From positions 496,001 to 560,000 of the forward strand of contig CAZGQO010000001.1 in assembly GCA_964527925.1 (NCBI GenBank): DNA of 64,000 bases, read 5' to 3'. Positions 27,488-36,242 of the stretch are shown in pieces. The stretch is from Ch128b sp964527925. GTDB lineage: Bacteria > Bacteroidota > Ignavibacteria > Ch128b. Both the position numbers and the translations under genes were made by a program. How positions within the stretch are numbered: the stretch's first letter is position 1; each line of letters opens with the position of its first letter. The notes beneath the pieces are model-generated. The model saw only the letters and a list, made by a program, of their open reading frames with translations. It had not been told where the DNA came from and searched no databases.

Positions 27488-28492
27488 TCAACTCCAGACT
27501 TCTTCCTTCGGCTGCCTTGTCATTAAGTCTGTTGTAGCTACAATAGGATCTTTATCTTCGTAGAGAATTTTATATACTTCTGTACAAATTGGAACTTCAA
27601 CATTAACTTTTTTACTCAGCAAGTAAACACTTTTTGATGTTGCAACACCTTCAGCCACCATTTCCATTTCCTGAAGTATTTTATTTAATTTTTTCCCCTT
27701 GCCAATTTGTTCGCCTACATATCTGTTTCTTGAGTACTTACTCATACAGGTTACAATCACATCACCCATACCAGAAAGACCAGCAAAAGTTTCTGGTCGA
27801 GCACCAAGTGCAACACCCAATCTTGAAATTTCAGCAATTCCTCTTGTCATAATTGCAGCTTTAGTATTGTCACCGAATCCAGCACCATCACAAATCCCCG
27901 CACCAATAGCAATCACATTTTTGAGTGAACCTCCAAGTTCAACTCCAACGATATCTGTTGTTGCATAAACTCTGAAATACGGATTCATAAATTCATTTTG
28001 AACAAACTTCGCTGTCTCAATTGAAGTTGATCCAACTACAACAGCTGTTGGAATTTTTCTTGCAACTTCCTCAGCATGACTTGGTCCGGAAAGAGTTGAA
28101 ACCTGCTTTTCATCAATTGAAGGAAAAACATCTTTAGTAATTTCCGAAACTCTTTTTAATGAAGTAATTTCTATTCCCTTCGCAAGATTTACAATGATTG
28201 AATTTTGAATATTTTGAAAATTAATTTTTGAAATGATACTTCTCAGATATTGAACTGGAATAGCCAGAACAATGAAATGTTTTTTTGAAACAGCTTCTTC
28301 GAGATTTGATGTGATAAAAATTTCTTCCGGAATCTTTATTCCAGGAAGATAAGTTTTGTTTTCTCTAGATTGCTTTAAGAATTCAGCATATTCAGGCTTG
28401 TATTCGAAAAGAGTTACATTGTGACCATTACTATTCAGAAGAATTGAGATAGTAGTTCCCCAGCCGCCAGCACCGATTACAGAACAATTCAT
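27488..28492 (-). CDS. gpsA: NAD(P)H-dependent glycerol-3-phosphate dehydrogenase
   Basis: A 334-residue enzyme making sn-glycerol-3-phosphate from dihydroxyacetone phosphate for phospholipid synthesis. The Rossmann motif GAGGWGTTI is at 7-15, followed by LSGPSHAEEVARKIPTAV (the substrate region) and ELGGSLKNVIAIGAGICDG, with Lys in the conserved active-site position. The C-terminal VCTE-like CTEVYKILYED is present. It begins two bases after the plsY stop and makes the substrate that PlsY acylates, so the two form a matched pair. Confidence 0.95.
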   Translation of the reverse strand: MNCSVIGAGGWGTTISILLNSNGHNVTLFEYKPEYAEFLKQSRENKTYLPGIKIPEEIFITSNLEEAVSKKHFIVLAIPVQYLRSIISKINFQNIQNSIIVNLAKGIEITSLKRVSEITKDVFPSIDEKQVSTLSGPSHAEEVARKIPTAVVVGSTSIETAKFVQNEFMNPYFRVYATTDIVGVELGGSLKNVIAIGAGICDGAGFGDNTKAAIMTRGIAEISRLGVALGARPETFAGLSGMGDVIVTCMSKYSRNRYVGEQIGKGKKLNKILQEMEMVAEGVATSKSVYLLSKKVNVEVPICTEVYKILYEDKDPIVATTDLMTRQPKEEVWS

Positions 28493-28494
28493 AT

Positions 28495-29175
28495 TTAATT
28501 TGATTTTTTATGAATAAGAGGAATCCGTTTGATCCGATTTTCTGTTCCTTCAATCAATCTCTTGATGTTAGAACGATGTGTGTAGGTAATGAAAATGGCA
28601 ATGAAGATTGAGAATGCAATTAAGGTGTGATATCCCTGTATATGAACATGAAAAATATTTTCTCTTATAAACAGAATTATGGGCAAAGCAATAGCTGCAC
28701 TAATAGAACCAAGTGAAACATAACGAAATTTTAAAATCATAAATAAAAACACAGCAGCTGCAATCAGTACATCAATTATCATTAAACTTGCTGCCATACC
28801 TACAGCAGTTGCCATTCCTTTTCCGCCTTTAAATCCTGCAAAGACAGTAAACACATGACCAATTACAGCACAAATACCAGCAAGCAATTGAATAAAGGTA
28901 AAGTCATCAAAGGGAGTTGGATTTTCGAAAGGCATTTCAGTTAAAAAGAACAATCGTGCAATAAATACAACTGCTACAACACCTTTGAACGCGTCAAAAA
29001 GCATAACCAATATTCCATATTTCCAGCCAAGGACACGAAATACATTTGTTCCACCAGCGTTTCCACTGCCATAATTTCTTATATCAATTCCAGCAGCTAA
29101 TTTACTTACGATTATTGCAGTTGGAATTGATCCAACCAGATAAGACAAAACAAGAATTAGAATTATAGTTAACAT
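28495..29175 (-). CDS. plsY: Glycerol-3-phosphate acyltransferase PlsY
   Basis: A 226-residue inner-membrane acyltransferase that moves acyl from acyl-phosphate to glycerol-3-phosphate. All three conserved cytoplasmic loops are visible: SIPTAIIVSKLAAGIDIRNYGSGNAGGTNV, with SGNAGGTN for substrate binding, FDAFKG, and GHVFTVFAGFKGGKGMATAVG. About five helices alternate with these. The ATG at 29175 begins MLTIILILVLSYL. It is directly upstream of gpsA. A 75-base gap separates it from ispD. Confidence 0.95.
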   Translation of the reverse strand: MLTIILILVLSYLVGSIPTAIIVSKLAAGIDIRNYGSGNAGGTNVFRVLGWKYGILVMLFDAFKGVVAVVFIARLFFLTEMPFENPTPFDDFTFIQLLAGICAVIGHVFTVFAGFKGGKGMATAVGMAASLMIIDVLIAAAVFLFMILKFRYVSLGSISAAIALPIILFIRENIFHVHIQGYHTLIAFSIFIAIFITYTHRSNIKRLIEGTENRIKRIPLIHKKSN

Positions 29176-29250
29176 ACAAACCTATAATTGATTTATTTCT
29201 AAAATTTTGAAGTTAAACTTATTCATTTAATTAATATTTAGCAAGATTTT

Positions 29251-29925
29251 TCAAACCAAAAATTTTCTTGCAAATTCAAGGTCTAATTGATTTGTAATCT
29301 TACGATTTTCTCCTCGAGTCTGATAGAAGTAAATATCAACGCCCAATCGCTCGACAAGCGATGCCTCGTCTGTCCCGTAAAAATTTTCACTGTATGCTTT
29401 GTCAAAAGCTTTTTTCAATATTTCGTAAGTGAAAACCTGCGGAGTTTGAACAAGCCAGACTTTATTTCTATCAAGTGTCGACTCAACTTTATCAGTTCCT
29501 GTTTTGATTGTATCGATTGCTTTTGAAGCCGCAATCACACATTTCTTTTTCGTTGCAAATTTTATAATCTCATCAATCTCGTCTGAAGAAATAAAAGGTC
29601 TCACTGCATCGTGAACACAAATTAAATTATTATTAGAAGCCTGACAATTAAGCAACGCTTGATAAACAGAATCCTGTCTTTCTTTTCCACCAACTACAAT
29701 TTTTGAAACTTTCGAGATAAAATATTTATCAATAAGTTTTTCAGTCAAATCAATAAAATTTTTGTTCGTTGCGATTATAATTTCATCAACTTTTTTTGCT
29801 TTTTGAAATTTTAAGAGAGTATGAATAAGAATTTCTATTTTATTTACTTTTAAAAATTGTTTAGGCAAAGGAGCTTTCAATCTTTTTCCTTTGCCTGCTG
29901 ATGGAATTAGAACGATTGTTTTCAT
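29251..29925 (-). CDS. ispD: 2-C-methyl-D-erythritol 4-phosphate cytidylyltransferase
   Basis: A 224-residue enzyme of the MEP isoprenoid pathway that joins CTP and methylerythritol phosphate. The nucleotide-binding signature PSAGKGKRLKAPLPKQFL is at the N-terminus. VHDAVRPFIS and AASKAIDTIKT carry the later conserved Asp and Thr/Lys residues, and TDEASLVERLG ends the site. The start is placed at ATG 29925, since a TTG extension to 29934 has no better ribosome-binding site. It follows queA by about 20 bases and is likely co-transcribed. Confidence 0.92.
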   Translation of the reverse strand: MKTIVLIPSAGKGKRLKAPLPKQFLKVNKIEILIHTLLKFQKAKKVDEIIIATNKNFIDLTEKLIDKYFISKVSKIVVGGKERQDSVYQALLNCQASNNNLICVHDAVRPFISSDEIDEIIKFATKKKCVIAASKAIDTIKTGTDKVESTLDRNKVWLVQTPQVFTYEILKKAFDKAYSENFYGTDEASLVERLGVDIYFYQTRGENRKITNQLDLEFARKFLV

Positions 29926-29946
29926 TATAACCAAAAAAGATTTGAA

Positions 29947-31014
29947 TCAAATAATCAGCATTGCATCGCCGTAACTCAGGAAACGATAACCATCTTTAAT
30001 AGCTTTTTTGTAAGCTTTCATGGTGAATTCATATCCAGCAAATGCAGCGACAAGCATTAACAAGGTAGATTCTGGTGCGTGGAAGTTAGTTATTAATGCA
30101 TCAACTATCTTGAAATCATAAGGCGGGAAGATGAATTTGTCTGTCCAGCCTTTATTTGGTGCGGAAAGTCTGCTTGCCGTTACACTTGTTTCAAGAGCTC
30201 TAACAGTACTTGTTCCAACTGCAAACACGCGACCTTTGTTTAAGATGGTCTTATTTATTGCTTCAGATGTGGCTTCTGAAATTTCATAATATTCAGAATC
30301 CATTCGATGTTTAGTTAAATCTTCAACTTCAACTGGTCTGAAAGTACCAAGTCCAATGTGCAAAATTACAGGCACAATTTTAACGCCCTTCTTTTCAATT
30401 TTCTTGAGAAGTCGAGAAGTGAAATGCAGGCCTGCTGTTGGCGCAGCCACTGAACCTGAAACACTTGCATAAACTGTTTGATAATTTTTTCTATCTGCAG
30501 GAACTGGCTCTCTCTTAATATATGGCGGTAGTGGAACAGTTCCAATCTTTTCGACTATTTCCATGACATTAGCATCTGTCAAAAATCTAATCGTTCTACC
30601 TCTTGAAGTAGTGTTATCAATAATTTCACAAACCAATCCTTCATCAAAATAAATTTTATTTCCAATTCTAACTTTACGAGCTGGTTCAACAATCACATCC
30701 CAGATTTTATCCTGAGCATTCAACTCTCTAAGCAAAAAGACTTCTATCTTTGCACCGGTTTTTTCTTTTCTACCAAACAATCTGGCAGGAAAAACTCTTG
30801 TTTGGTTTACAACCAGACAATCACCTTTTTTAAAGTAATCAACAATGTCAGAAAATTTTTTATCTCCAATTGATTGGTATTCTCTATTAAGCACCATTAA
30901 TCTACATGCATCTCTTGGAGTGACAGGAAATTTTGCAATTAAATTTTTCGGAAGTACATACTTAAAATCAGATAACTTTAATTCTCTATCTGTCAAATCA
31001 AAAGTGTTTTTCAT
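29947..31014 (-). CDS. queA: S-adenosylmethionine:tRNA ribosyltransferase-isomerase
   Basis: A 355-residue enzyme that moves ribose from SAM to preQ1 in tRNA during queuosine synthesis. Family landmarks are LSDFKYVLPKNLIAKFP at the start, NQTRVFPARLFGRK, VSGSVAAPTAGLHFT, ILHIGLGTFRPVEVEDLTKHRMDSEYYEIS and the C-terminal LITNFHAPESTLLMLVAAFAG. The length is typical. It opens the queA-ispD pair; ppdK ends 85 bases upstream behind a hairpin terminator. Confidence 0.95.
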   Translation of the reverse strand: MKNTFDLTDRELKLSDFKYVLPKNLIAKFPVTPRDACRLMVLNREYQSIGDKKFSDIVDYFKKGDCLVVNQTRVFPARLFGRKEKTGAKIEVFLLRELNAQDKIWDVIVEPARKVRIGNKIYFDEGLVCEIIDNTTSRGRTIRFLTDANVMEIVEKIGTVPLPPYIKREPVPADRKNYQTVYASVSGSVAAPTAGLHFTSRLLKKIEKKGVKIVPVILHIGLGTFRPVEVEDLTKHRMDSEYYEISEATSEAINKTILNKGRVFAVGTSTVRALETSVTASRLSAPNKGWTDKFIFPPYDFKIVDALITNFHAPESTLLMLVAAFAGYEFTMKAYKKAIKDGYRFLSYGDAMLII

Positions 31015-31059
31015 ATCTCACTTTTCTCTAATTGTTCAACATAAATATTAATGATAATC

Positions 31060-31089
31060 AGAGCTTTCAGGCATTAACCTGAAAGCTCT
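31060..31089 (-). terminator. Hairpin terminator after ppdK
   Basis: A perfect 12-bp stem AGAGCTTTCAGG / CCTGAAAGCTCT with a 6-base loop lies 9 bases past the ppdK stop. The T-run after it on the minus strand is weak, so termination may be partial. Confidence 0.65.
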
Positions 31090-31098
31090 TCAAAAAGA

Positions 31099-33894
31099 TT
31101 ATCTCTTCTTTGATTTTTTGATTGTTCTTTTTGTAACCTTTTTACTGCTTTTTGCTGAGGGTTTGGACAATTTTTCAAGAACAACTGCTCTTGCAGCAGC
31201 TAATCTTGCAATTGGTACACGGAATGGTGAACAGCTCACATAATCCAATCCAATTCTATGACAGAACATCACTGAATCAGGTTCACCACCGTGTTCACCA
31301 CAAATTCCAACTTTTAGATTTAGTCTTGTTGATCTTCCTTTTTCAACACCTAACTTCATCAACTCACCAACACCATTGATATCAATCGATTCAAATGGGT
31401 CTCTTGGTAAAATATCCTGTTCAACATAAGCTGGCAGAAATTTTCCAGAGTCATCACGAGATAGACCAAATGTAGTCTGAGTTAAGTCGTTTGTACCGAA
31501 TGAGAAAAATTCAGCTACTTGAGCAATTTCATTTGCAGTTACACAGGCTCTTGGCAATTCGACCATAGTTCCGATAGTATAATCGATTATCTTGCCCATC
31601 TCGTTCATAACTTCACCGGCTACTCTACGCACAATTTTTTCTTGAAGTTTCAATTCATTCACATGTCCAACCAATGGAATCATAATTTCAGGAAATACTT
31701 TGATTCCTTTTTTCTTGACATTGCAGGCTGCTTCAAAAATTGCACGAGCTTGCATTTCGGTAATCTCTGGGTAGCTGATACCTAAACGACATCCACGGAA
31801 ACCTAACATTGGGTTGAATTCTTTCATACTTTCGATTTTATTTTTCACTTCTTCGAAAGACATTCCCATTCTATCCGCAAGCTCTTGAATATCTTTATCT
31901 TCATGTGGTAAGAATTCATGCAATGGTGGATCAAGAGTTCTAATAGTTACAGGTCTGCCTTCCATTACTTCAAATATTCCTTCAAAGTCACCTCTTTGAA
32001 GCGGCAAGAGTTTATTCAATGCACGTTTTCTTTCCTCCAGGGTATTTGAAAGAATCATTTCACGGACAGCCTGAATTCTATCGCCTTCAAAAAACATATG
32101 TTCGGTTCTGCAAAGACCAATACCTTCTGCACCGAAAGCAATTGCATTTTTAGATTGTTCTGGTGTATCAGCATTAGTTCTAATTTTTAACCTTCTAAAT
32201 TTATCAGCCCAGCTCATCAAGTCAGCATATTTTTGATAAACTGGTGCATCTTTTGGATCAAGAGTTTTTTGAATGAGAACCTGTATTATTTCTGATGGTT
32301 TGGTTTGAATTTGTCCGATGAATACTTCACCTGTTGTTCCGTCTAAAGAGATATAATCCCCTTGACGAATGACTACATCTTTCCCTTTAACTTTCATCAG
32401 CTGTTGATTGTAATCGATTTCAAGGTCACCGCAACCAGCAACGCAAACTTTACCCATTTGTCTTGCAACTAACGCTGCGTGAGAAGTCATTCCGCCGCGA
32501 GCAGTTAAAATTCCTTCAGCAGCATTCATTCCTCTTATATCTTCAGGAGAAGTTTCAATTCTAACAAGAATAACTTTTTCACCTCTCTTTGCCCATTCTT
32601 CTGCATCAGGTGCACTGAAAACAACACGACCTGTTGCTGCACCAGGACCGGCATTCAAACCTTTTGCGACTAATCTTCCTTCTTCAATTGCTTTTCGTTT
32701 TTCATTGTGATCAAAAATTGGTCTGAGTAATTGATTTAATTGATCAGGTTCAATTCTTCTGATTGCTTCTTCTTTGGAGATCAGTTTCTCGTTAACCATA
32801 TCGACAGCCATCGTGACAGCAGCAAATCCAGTTCTCTTTCCAACTCGGCATTGCAGCATCCAGAGTTTCCCTTGCTGTACAGTGAATTCAATATCCATCA
32901 TTTCTTTGTAGTGTTTCTCAAGAATCTTTCTGATTCTTTCAAGTTGATTGTAAATTTCAGGTTTAGTTTCTTTTAAAGTTTTGATTTGTTGTGGAGTTCT
33001 AATTCCTGCAACAACATCCTCACCCTGAGCATTGATTAGATATTCACCATAAAATTCATTTTCACCGGTGGCGGGGTCACGAGTGAATGCAACACCTGTT
33101 AATGAATCATCGCCCATATTTCCGAAGACCATTGCCTGAACATTAACCGCAGTTCCCCAATCTTCTGGAATATTATTTAATTTTCTGTAAGCTTTTGCTC
33201 TTTCGTTATTCCACGAGCCGAAAACAGCACCAATTGCACCCCAGAGCTGTTCCCATGGATCTGTTGGAAAATCATGACCAGTTTTTGCTTTTATTTCTGC
33301 TTTGAATTCTTCGACTAATTCTTTTAAGTCTTCGGTTGTAAGTTCAATATCCTGAGTGATTCCTCTTTCATGTTTTTTCTTTTCAATGATTGCTTCGAAA
33401 GGATCAATTTCATTTTTGTGTTGAGGTTTCAAACCAAGAACAACATCACCATACATTTGAACAAATCTTCGATACGAATCATAAGCAAATCTTGGATTAT
33501 TTGTTTTCTTGATTAATCCTTGAACGGTTTCATCATTCAAGCCGAGATTGAGAACTGTATCCATCATACCGGGCATTGAAGCTCTTGCACCGGAACGAAC
33601 AGAAACAAGCAAAGGATTTTCTGGGTCGCCAAATTTTGCGCCCATAATTGATTCAACTTTTTTAAGAGCTTCTTTAACCTGCTTTTCCAGTTCTCTGGGA
33701 TAAGTTCTATTGTGTTTATAAAAATAAGTACAGACTTCTGTTGTGATTGTGAATCCAGCTGGCACTGGTAAGCCGATGTTGACCATTTCAGCGAGGTTGG
33801 CTCCTTTGCCACCCAAAAGTTCTTTCATATCGGCTCGTCCTTCGGCTTTTTTACCACCGAAGAAATAGACATATTTTTTAGCTGCTTTTGCCAT
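31099..33894 (-). CDS. ppdK: Pyruvate, phosphate dikinase
   Basis: A 931-residue enzyme interconverting pyruvate/ATP/phosphate and phosphoenolpyruvate/AMP/PPi. The N-terminal ATP-grasp domain starts GGKGANLAEMVNIGLPVPAGFTIT. The swivelling phosphohistidine domain has GGMTSHAALVARQMGKV (His about residue 467-470). The C-terminal PEP-binding TIM barrel has GIGLCRTEHMFF, EFNPMLGFRGCRL and FSFGTNDLTQTTFGLSRDD, with the final CGEHGG. A basic Lys-rich tail (AKSSKKVTKRTIKKSKKR) is an extra ending. It follows the glutamine amidotransferase after 15 bases at the end of the lipid A operon. Confidence 0.95.
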   Translation of the reverse strand: MAKAAKKYVYFFGGKKAEGRADMKELLGGKGANLAEMVNIGLPVPAGFTITTEVCTYFYKHNRTYPRELEKQVKEALKKVESIMGAKFGDPENPLLVSVRSGARASMPGMMDTVLNLGLNDETVQGLIKKTNNPRFAYDSYRRFVQMYGDVVLGLKPQHKNEIDPFEAIIEKKKHERGITQDIELTTEDLKELVEEFKAEIKAKTGHDFPTDPWEQLWGAIGAVFGSWNNERAKAYRKLNNIPEDWGTAVNVQAMVFGNMGDDSLTGVAFTRDPATGENEFYGEYLINAQGEDVVAGIRTPQQIKTLKETKPEIYNQLERIRKILEKHYKEMMDIEFTVQQGKLWMLQCRVGKRTGFAAVTMAVDMVNEKLISKEEAIRRIEPDQLNQLLRPIFDHNEKRKAIEEGRLVAKGLNAGPGAATGRVVFSAPDAEEWAKRGEKVILVRIETSPEDIRGMNAAEGILTARGGMTSHAALVARQMGKVCVAGCGDLEIDYNQQLMKVKGKDVVIRQGDYISLDGTTGEVFIGQIQTKPSEIIQVLIQKTLDPKDAPVYQKYADLMSWADKFRRLKIRTNADTPEQSKNAIAFGAEGIGLCRTEHMFFEGDRIQAVREMILSNTLEERKRALNKLLPLQRGDFEGIFEVMEGRPVTIRTLDPPLHEFLPHEDKDIQELADRMGMSFEEVKNKIESMKEFNPMLGFRGCRLGISYPEITEMQARAIFEAACNVKKKGIKVFPEIMIPLVGHVNELKLQEKIVRRVAGEVMNEMGKIIDYTIGTMVELPRACVTANEIAQVAEFFSFGTNDLTQTTFGLSRDDSGKFLPAYVEQDILPRDPFESIDINGVGELMKLGVEKGRSTRLNLKVGICGEHGGEPDSVMFCHRIGLDYVSCSPFRVPIARLAAARAVVLEKLSKPSAKSSKKVTKRTIKKSKKR

Positions 33895-33909
33895 ACTGTT
33901 CTTACTCCA

Positions 33910-34596
33910 TTATTTAATTTGACATTTAATAAACCAGTTTAAAATTTCTTTTGAAAAGGGATTTTCATTTTTATCTTTCACTCTCTCCGGATGCCATTGA
34001 ACAAGAAGAAGCGGAGATTTGTTTGAAGGATTTTTCCACTCCAGTGCTTCAATTATTCCATCTTCAGAAATTGCACTCACGGTAAGTTCTTCTGCTACTT
34101 TATCAACTGCCTGATGATGCGAACTATTTACTTTTCCTTCAACTTTTTTTGTGACCTGATTTAGCAAAGAGTTTTCCTGAACTTTCACATTATGAATTAA
34201 ATCGTCATCACCTGAATTATTTTTATGATTATCAATGTGCTGAAAAAGACTTCCTCCAAGATGAGCATTTGTTAGTTGTAATCCTCTGCAAATACCAAGA
34301 ATTGGTAAATTATTTTTCAATGCAATATCGATTAAACTTCTTTCAAAATTATCTCTTTCATAATCAATGTTTTTTGATAATTGAAGTTCGTTTGATTGAC
34401 CATATATTTCTGGATTGATATCGCTGCCGCCTGTGAGAAGTAATGCTGAACATTCGGTTAGTTTCTCAGGAGAGTTTATTGAATGATGCAGTTTAATTAT
34501 TTCTACAAAATCACCAGCCGATTGTAACCACTCTTCATAAAATTTTATTTTAGAACCATAATATGAAACACCAATCTTCAATTGTTTTTTAGACAT
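33910..34596 (-). CDS. Class I glutamine amidotransferase-like (gamma-glutamyl hydrolase, PuuD type)
   Basis: A 228-residue protein with the class I GATase fold. LLLTGGSDINPEIYG is at 53-67, the nucleophile elbow GICRGLQL (Cys103) at 101-108, and VQWHPERVKD supplies catalytic His and Glu (about 203-207). SSHHQAVDKV before it is typical of the gamma-glutamyl-GABA hydrolase family C26. It has no synthetase partner, which fits a free hydrolase. It overlaps the lpxK end by 19 bases. Its biological substrate cannot be inferred from the lipid A neighbours. Confidence 0.82.
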   Translation of the reverse strand: MSKKQLKIGVSYYGSKIKFYEEWLQSAGDFVEIIKLHHSINSPEKLTECSALLLTGGSDINPEIYGQSNELQLSKNIDYERDNFERSLIDIALKNNLPILGICRGLQLTNAHLGGSLFQHIDNHKNNSGDDDLIHNVKVQENSLLNQVTKKVEGKVNSSHHQAVDKVAEELTVSAISEDGIIEALEWKNPSNKSPLLLVQWHPERVKDKNENPFSKEILNWFIKCQIK

Positions 34597-35621
34597 AGAA
34601 TCTCGTTAATTAATTCATCCTCATTTTGAATTTCAGCTGTGATTTTCGTTGAATAGAGGAAAACCCCAGCTCTCTTAAACTCATCTTTGAATTTTGTAAG
34701 CCGAACAAAGTCCTTTTCGGTCGTGATTAGGTTTTTACACCCAAATTTTTCTGCAAATTTAAGCAATAATTTTAAATCTTCTAAATTATAGTAATGATGA
34801 TCCGGGAAAGATTTGAAGAATTTGAATGGAATATTATTGTTTTCAAAAAGATTTCTAAATGAATCAGGTTGAGCGATTCCGCAAAAAATTCCATTATTCT
34901 CTGTTTGCATTTCATCAATTGGAATCGTTTGGTTATCAAAATTCTTGAATGCATCAAGTTTATATCTGGCGATAAACTTTTTTCTATCATTGATATTTGC
35001 AAAATCAAAGTCTTCAAACTTTTTATTTACAATCAAGCAATCGTAATTATGAATATTCTTTCTACTCTCTCTCAAATTGCCAGCGGGCAGCAAAAGTTTT
35101 TCAAGAATTTGTTTTGAAAAATAATTCTTATCAATCAAACAAATTGAATAATCTTTTTTCACCGACAGGTTTTGCAGTCCATCATCCATTAAAATAAAAT
35201 CATATTTATTTTCTTCATTTAATTTTTTCAGTGCCTTTATTCTATCTTCAGAAACAAAAACCTTAGCTTGAGTTAGATTCATTTTAATCAAAACAGGTTC
35301 ATCGCCAAAAAACTCAGCATCGTTTGATGTGACTTCATGAAAACCACTGGATTTTCTTTTATATCCTCTGCTCAAAATTGCAACTTGATTTCCTCTCTGG
35401 ATCAAACTTTCAGCAATTTTTAAGATTAGCTGTGATTTACCTGTCCCGCCAACTCTGATATTTCCAACGCAAACTATAGGAATTTTGGAATTGAAAATTT
35501 CTATTCGAAAAATTTTCCTTAAGGCGTTTGTGTTGTAGACAATACTTTTGATGGTTAATCCTAACCAGTAAAATCCTGAAAGAGGTAATAACAATAATCT
35601 TAAATAATGAGTAAGATTCAT
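34578..35621 (-). CDS. lpxK: Tetraacyldisaccharide 4'-kinase
   Basis: A 347-residue inner-membrane kinase that phosphorylates the lipid A disaccharide 4' position. A hydrophobic N-terminal anchor (YLRLLLLPLSGFYWLG) precedes a P-loop GNIRVGGTGKSQ (53-64). DEPVLIK and ILMDDGLQNLSV (Asp-Asp catalytic/base region) follow, and later come ITTEKDFVRL and IPFKFFKSFPDHHYY. Start ATG 35621 is favoured; TTG 35627 overlaps the previous stop region. It is next to lpxB with the acyltransferase between them, the lipid A segment of the chromosome. Confidence 0.93.
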   Translation of the reverse strand: MNLTHYLRLLLLPLSGFYWLGLTIKSIVYNTNALRKIFRIEIFNSKIPIVCVGNIRVGGTGKSQLILKIAESLIQRGNQVAILSRGYKRKSSGFHEVTSNDAEFFGDEPVLIKMNLTQAKVFVSEDRIKALKKLNEENKYDFILMDDGLQNLSVKKDYSICLIDKNYFSKQILEKLLLPAGNLRESRKNIHNYDCLIVNKKFEDFDFANINDRKKFIARYKLDAFKNFDNQTIPIDEMQTENNGIFCGIAQPDSFRNLFENNNIPFKFFKSFPDHHYYNLEDLKLLLKFAEKFGCKNLITTEKDFVRLTKFKDEFKRAGVFLYSTKITAEIQNEDELINEILCLKNN

Positions 35622-35623
35622 TT

Positions 35624-36241
35624 TCAAATTGATTTATTTGATAAAGCTACAAGTTCCTTTTCGAGTTGAGTTCTGATTCTCTCGTATTCTTCATTGGATA
35701 AACCAGCAGGAAAAGATTTAGGATTTGACAGGAAAACATCCACTCTTGAGAAAGGCTTTGGCAATTCAAATTTATCCCAGCTGTTGAAGACGATTTTTTT
35801 ATCGTAACGAACTCCACAAAGAATGATAGATTTACCTGCACGAACCGCTGCTATTAAACCGCCTATTTTCATTTTTTGTGATGGACCACGAGGACCATCC
35901 GGGGTAATTGCAAGATTGTATCCAGATTTAAGAGCTTCAACCATCTGATTCATCACTTCTTTTGAATCACGAGAACTCGAACCACGAATCAATCGATAAC
36001 CCCATGATTGCAATAATCTTGAAAGTATCTCGCCATCTTTGCTCTGACTTACAACGCCGTAAAAATTATTTTTTCTTCCAAGCCACCAACCAGCCAGCAT
36101 TTTCCCGTGCCAGAACATTAAAACATAATTTTCTTTTTGCAGAACCGTTTCGTTATGAACGAAAATTTTTAATGTTTTGAAAATTAGATTTATAAGAGGT
36201 GGTAAAATTTTAATTCCCAATGATTGTATAAATTTCTTCAT
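35624..36241 (-). CDS. DUF374 lysophospholipid acyltransferase-like protein
   Basis: A 205-residue LPLAT-superfamily protein. Recognisable features are MFWHGKMLAGWWLG, where the acyltransferase motif HxxxxD is replaced by the DUF374 form, then VVSQSKDGEILSRLLQSWGY, RGSSSRDS and LAITPDGPRGPSQKMKIGG. DUF374 proteins are close to KDO2-lipid A acyltransferases. It lies between lpxB (1 base) and lpxK, so a lipid A acyl-transfer role is plausible, but the reaction is unproven. The start is ATG 36241 with no strong Shine-Dalgarno. Confidence 0.85.
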   Translation of the reverse strand: MKKFIQSLGIKILPPLINLIFKTLKIFVHNETVLQKENYVLMFWHGKMLAGWWLGRKNNFYGVVSQSKDGEILSRLLQSWGYRLIRGSSSRDSKEVMNQMVEALKSGYNLAITPDGPRGPSQKMKIGGLIAAVRAGKSIILCGVRYDKKIVFNSWDKFELPKPFSRVDVFLSNPKSFPAGLSNEEYERIRTQLEKELVALSNKSI

Positions 36242-36242
36242 A

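Noticed and set aside
27634..27968. Two overlapping plus-strand frames opposite gpsA
   Set aside because: Their translations follow the reverse complement of conserved gpsA motifs and have no start context.
31099..33894. Several antisense ORFs inside ppdK (for example 31519-31785 and 32740-32976)
   Set aside because: They are shadow frames opposite a highly conserved enzyme and lack start signals.
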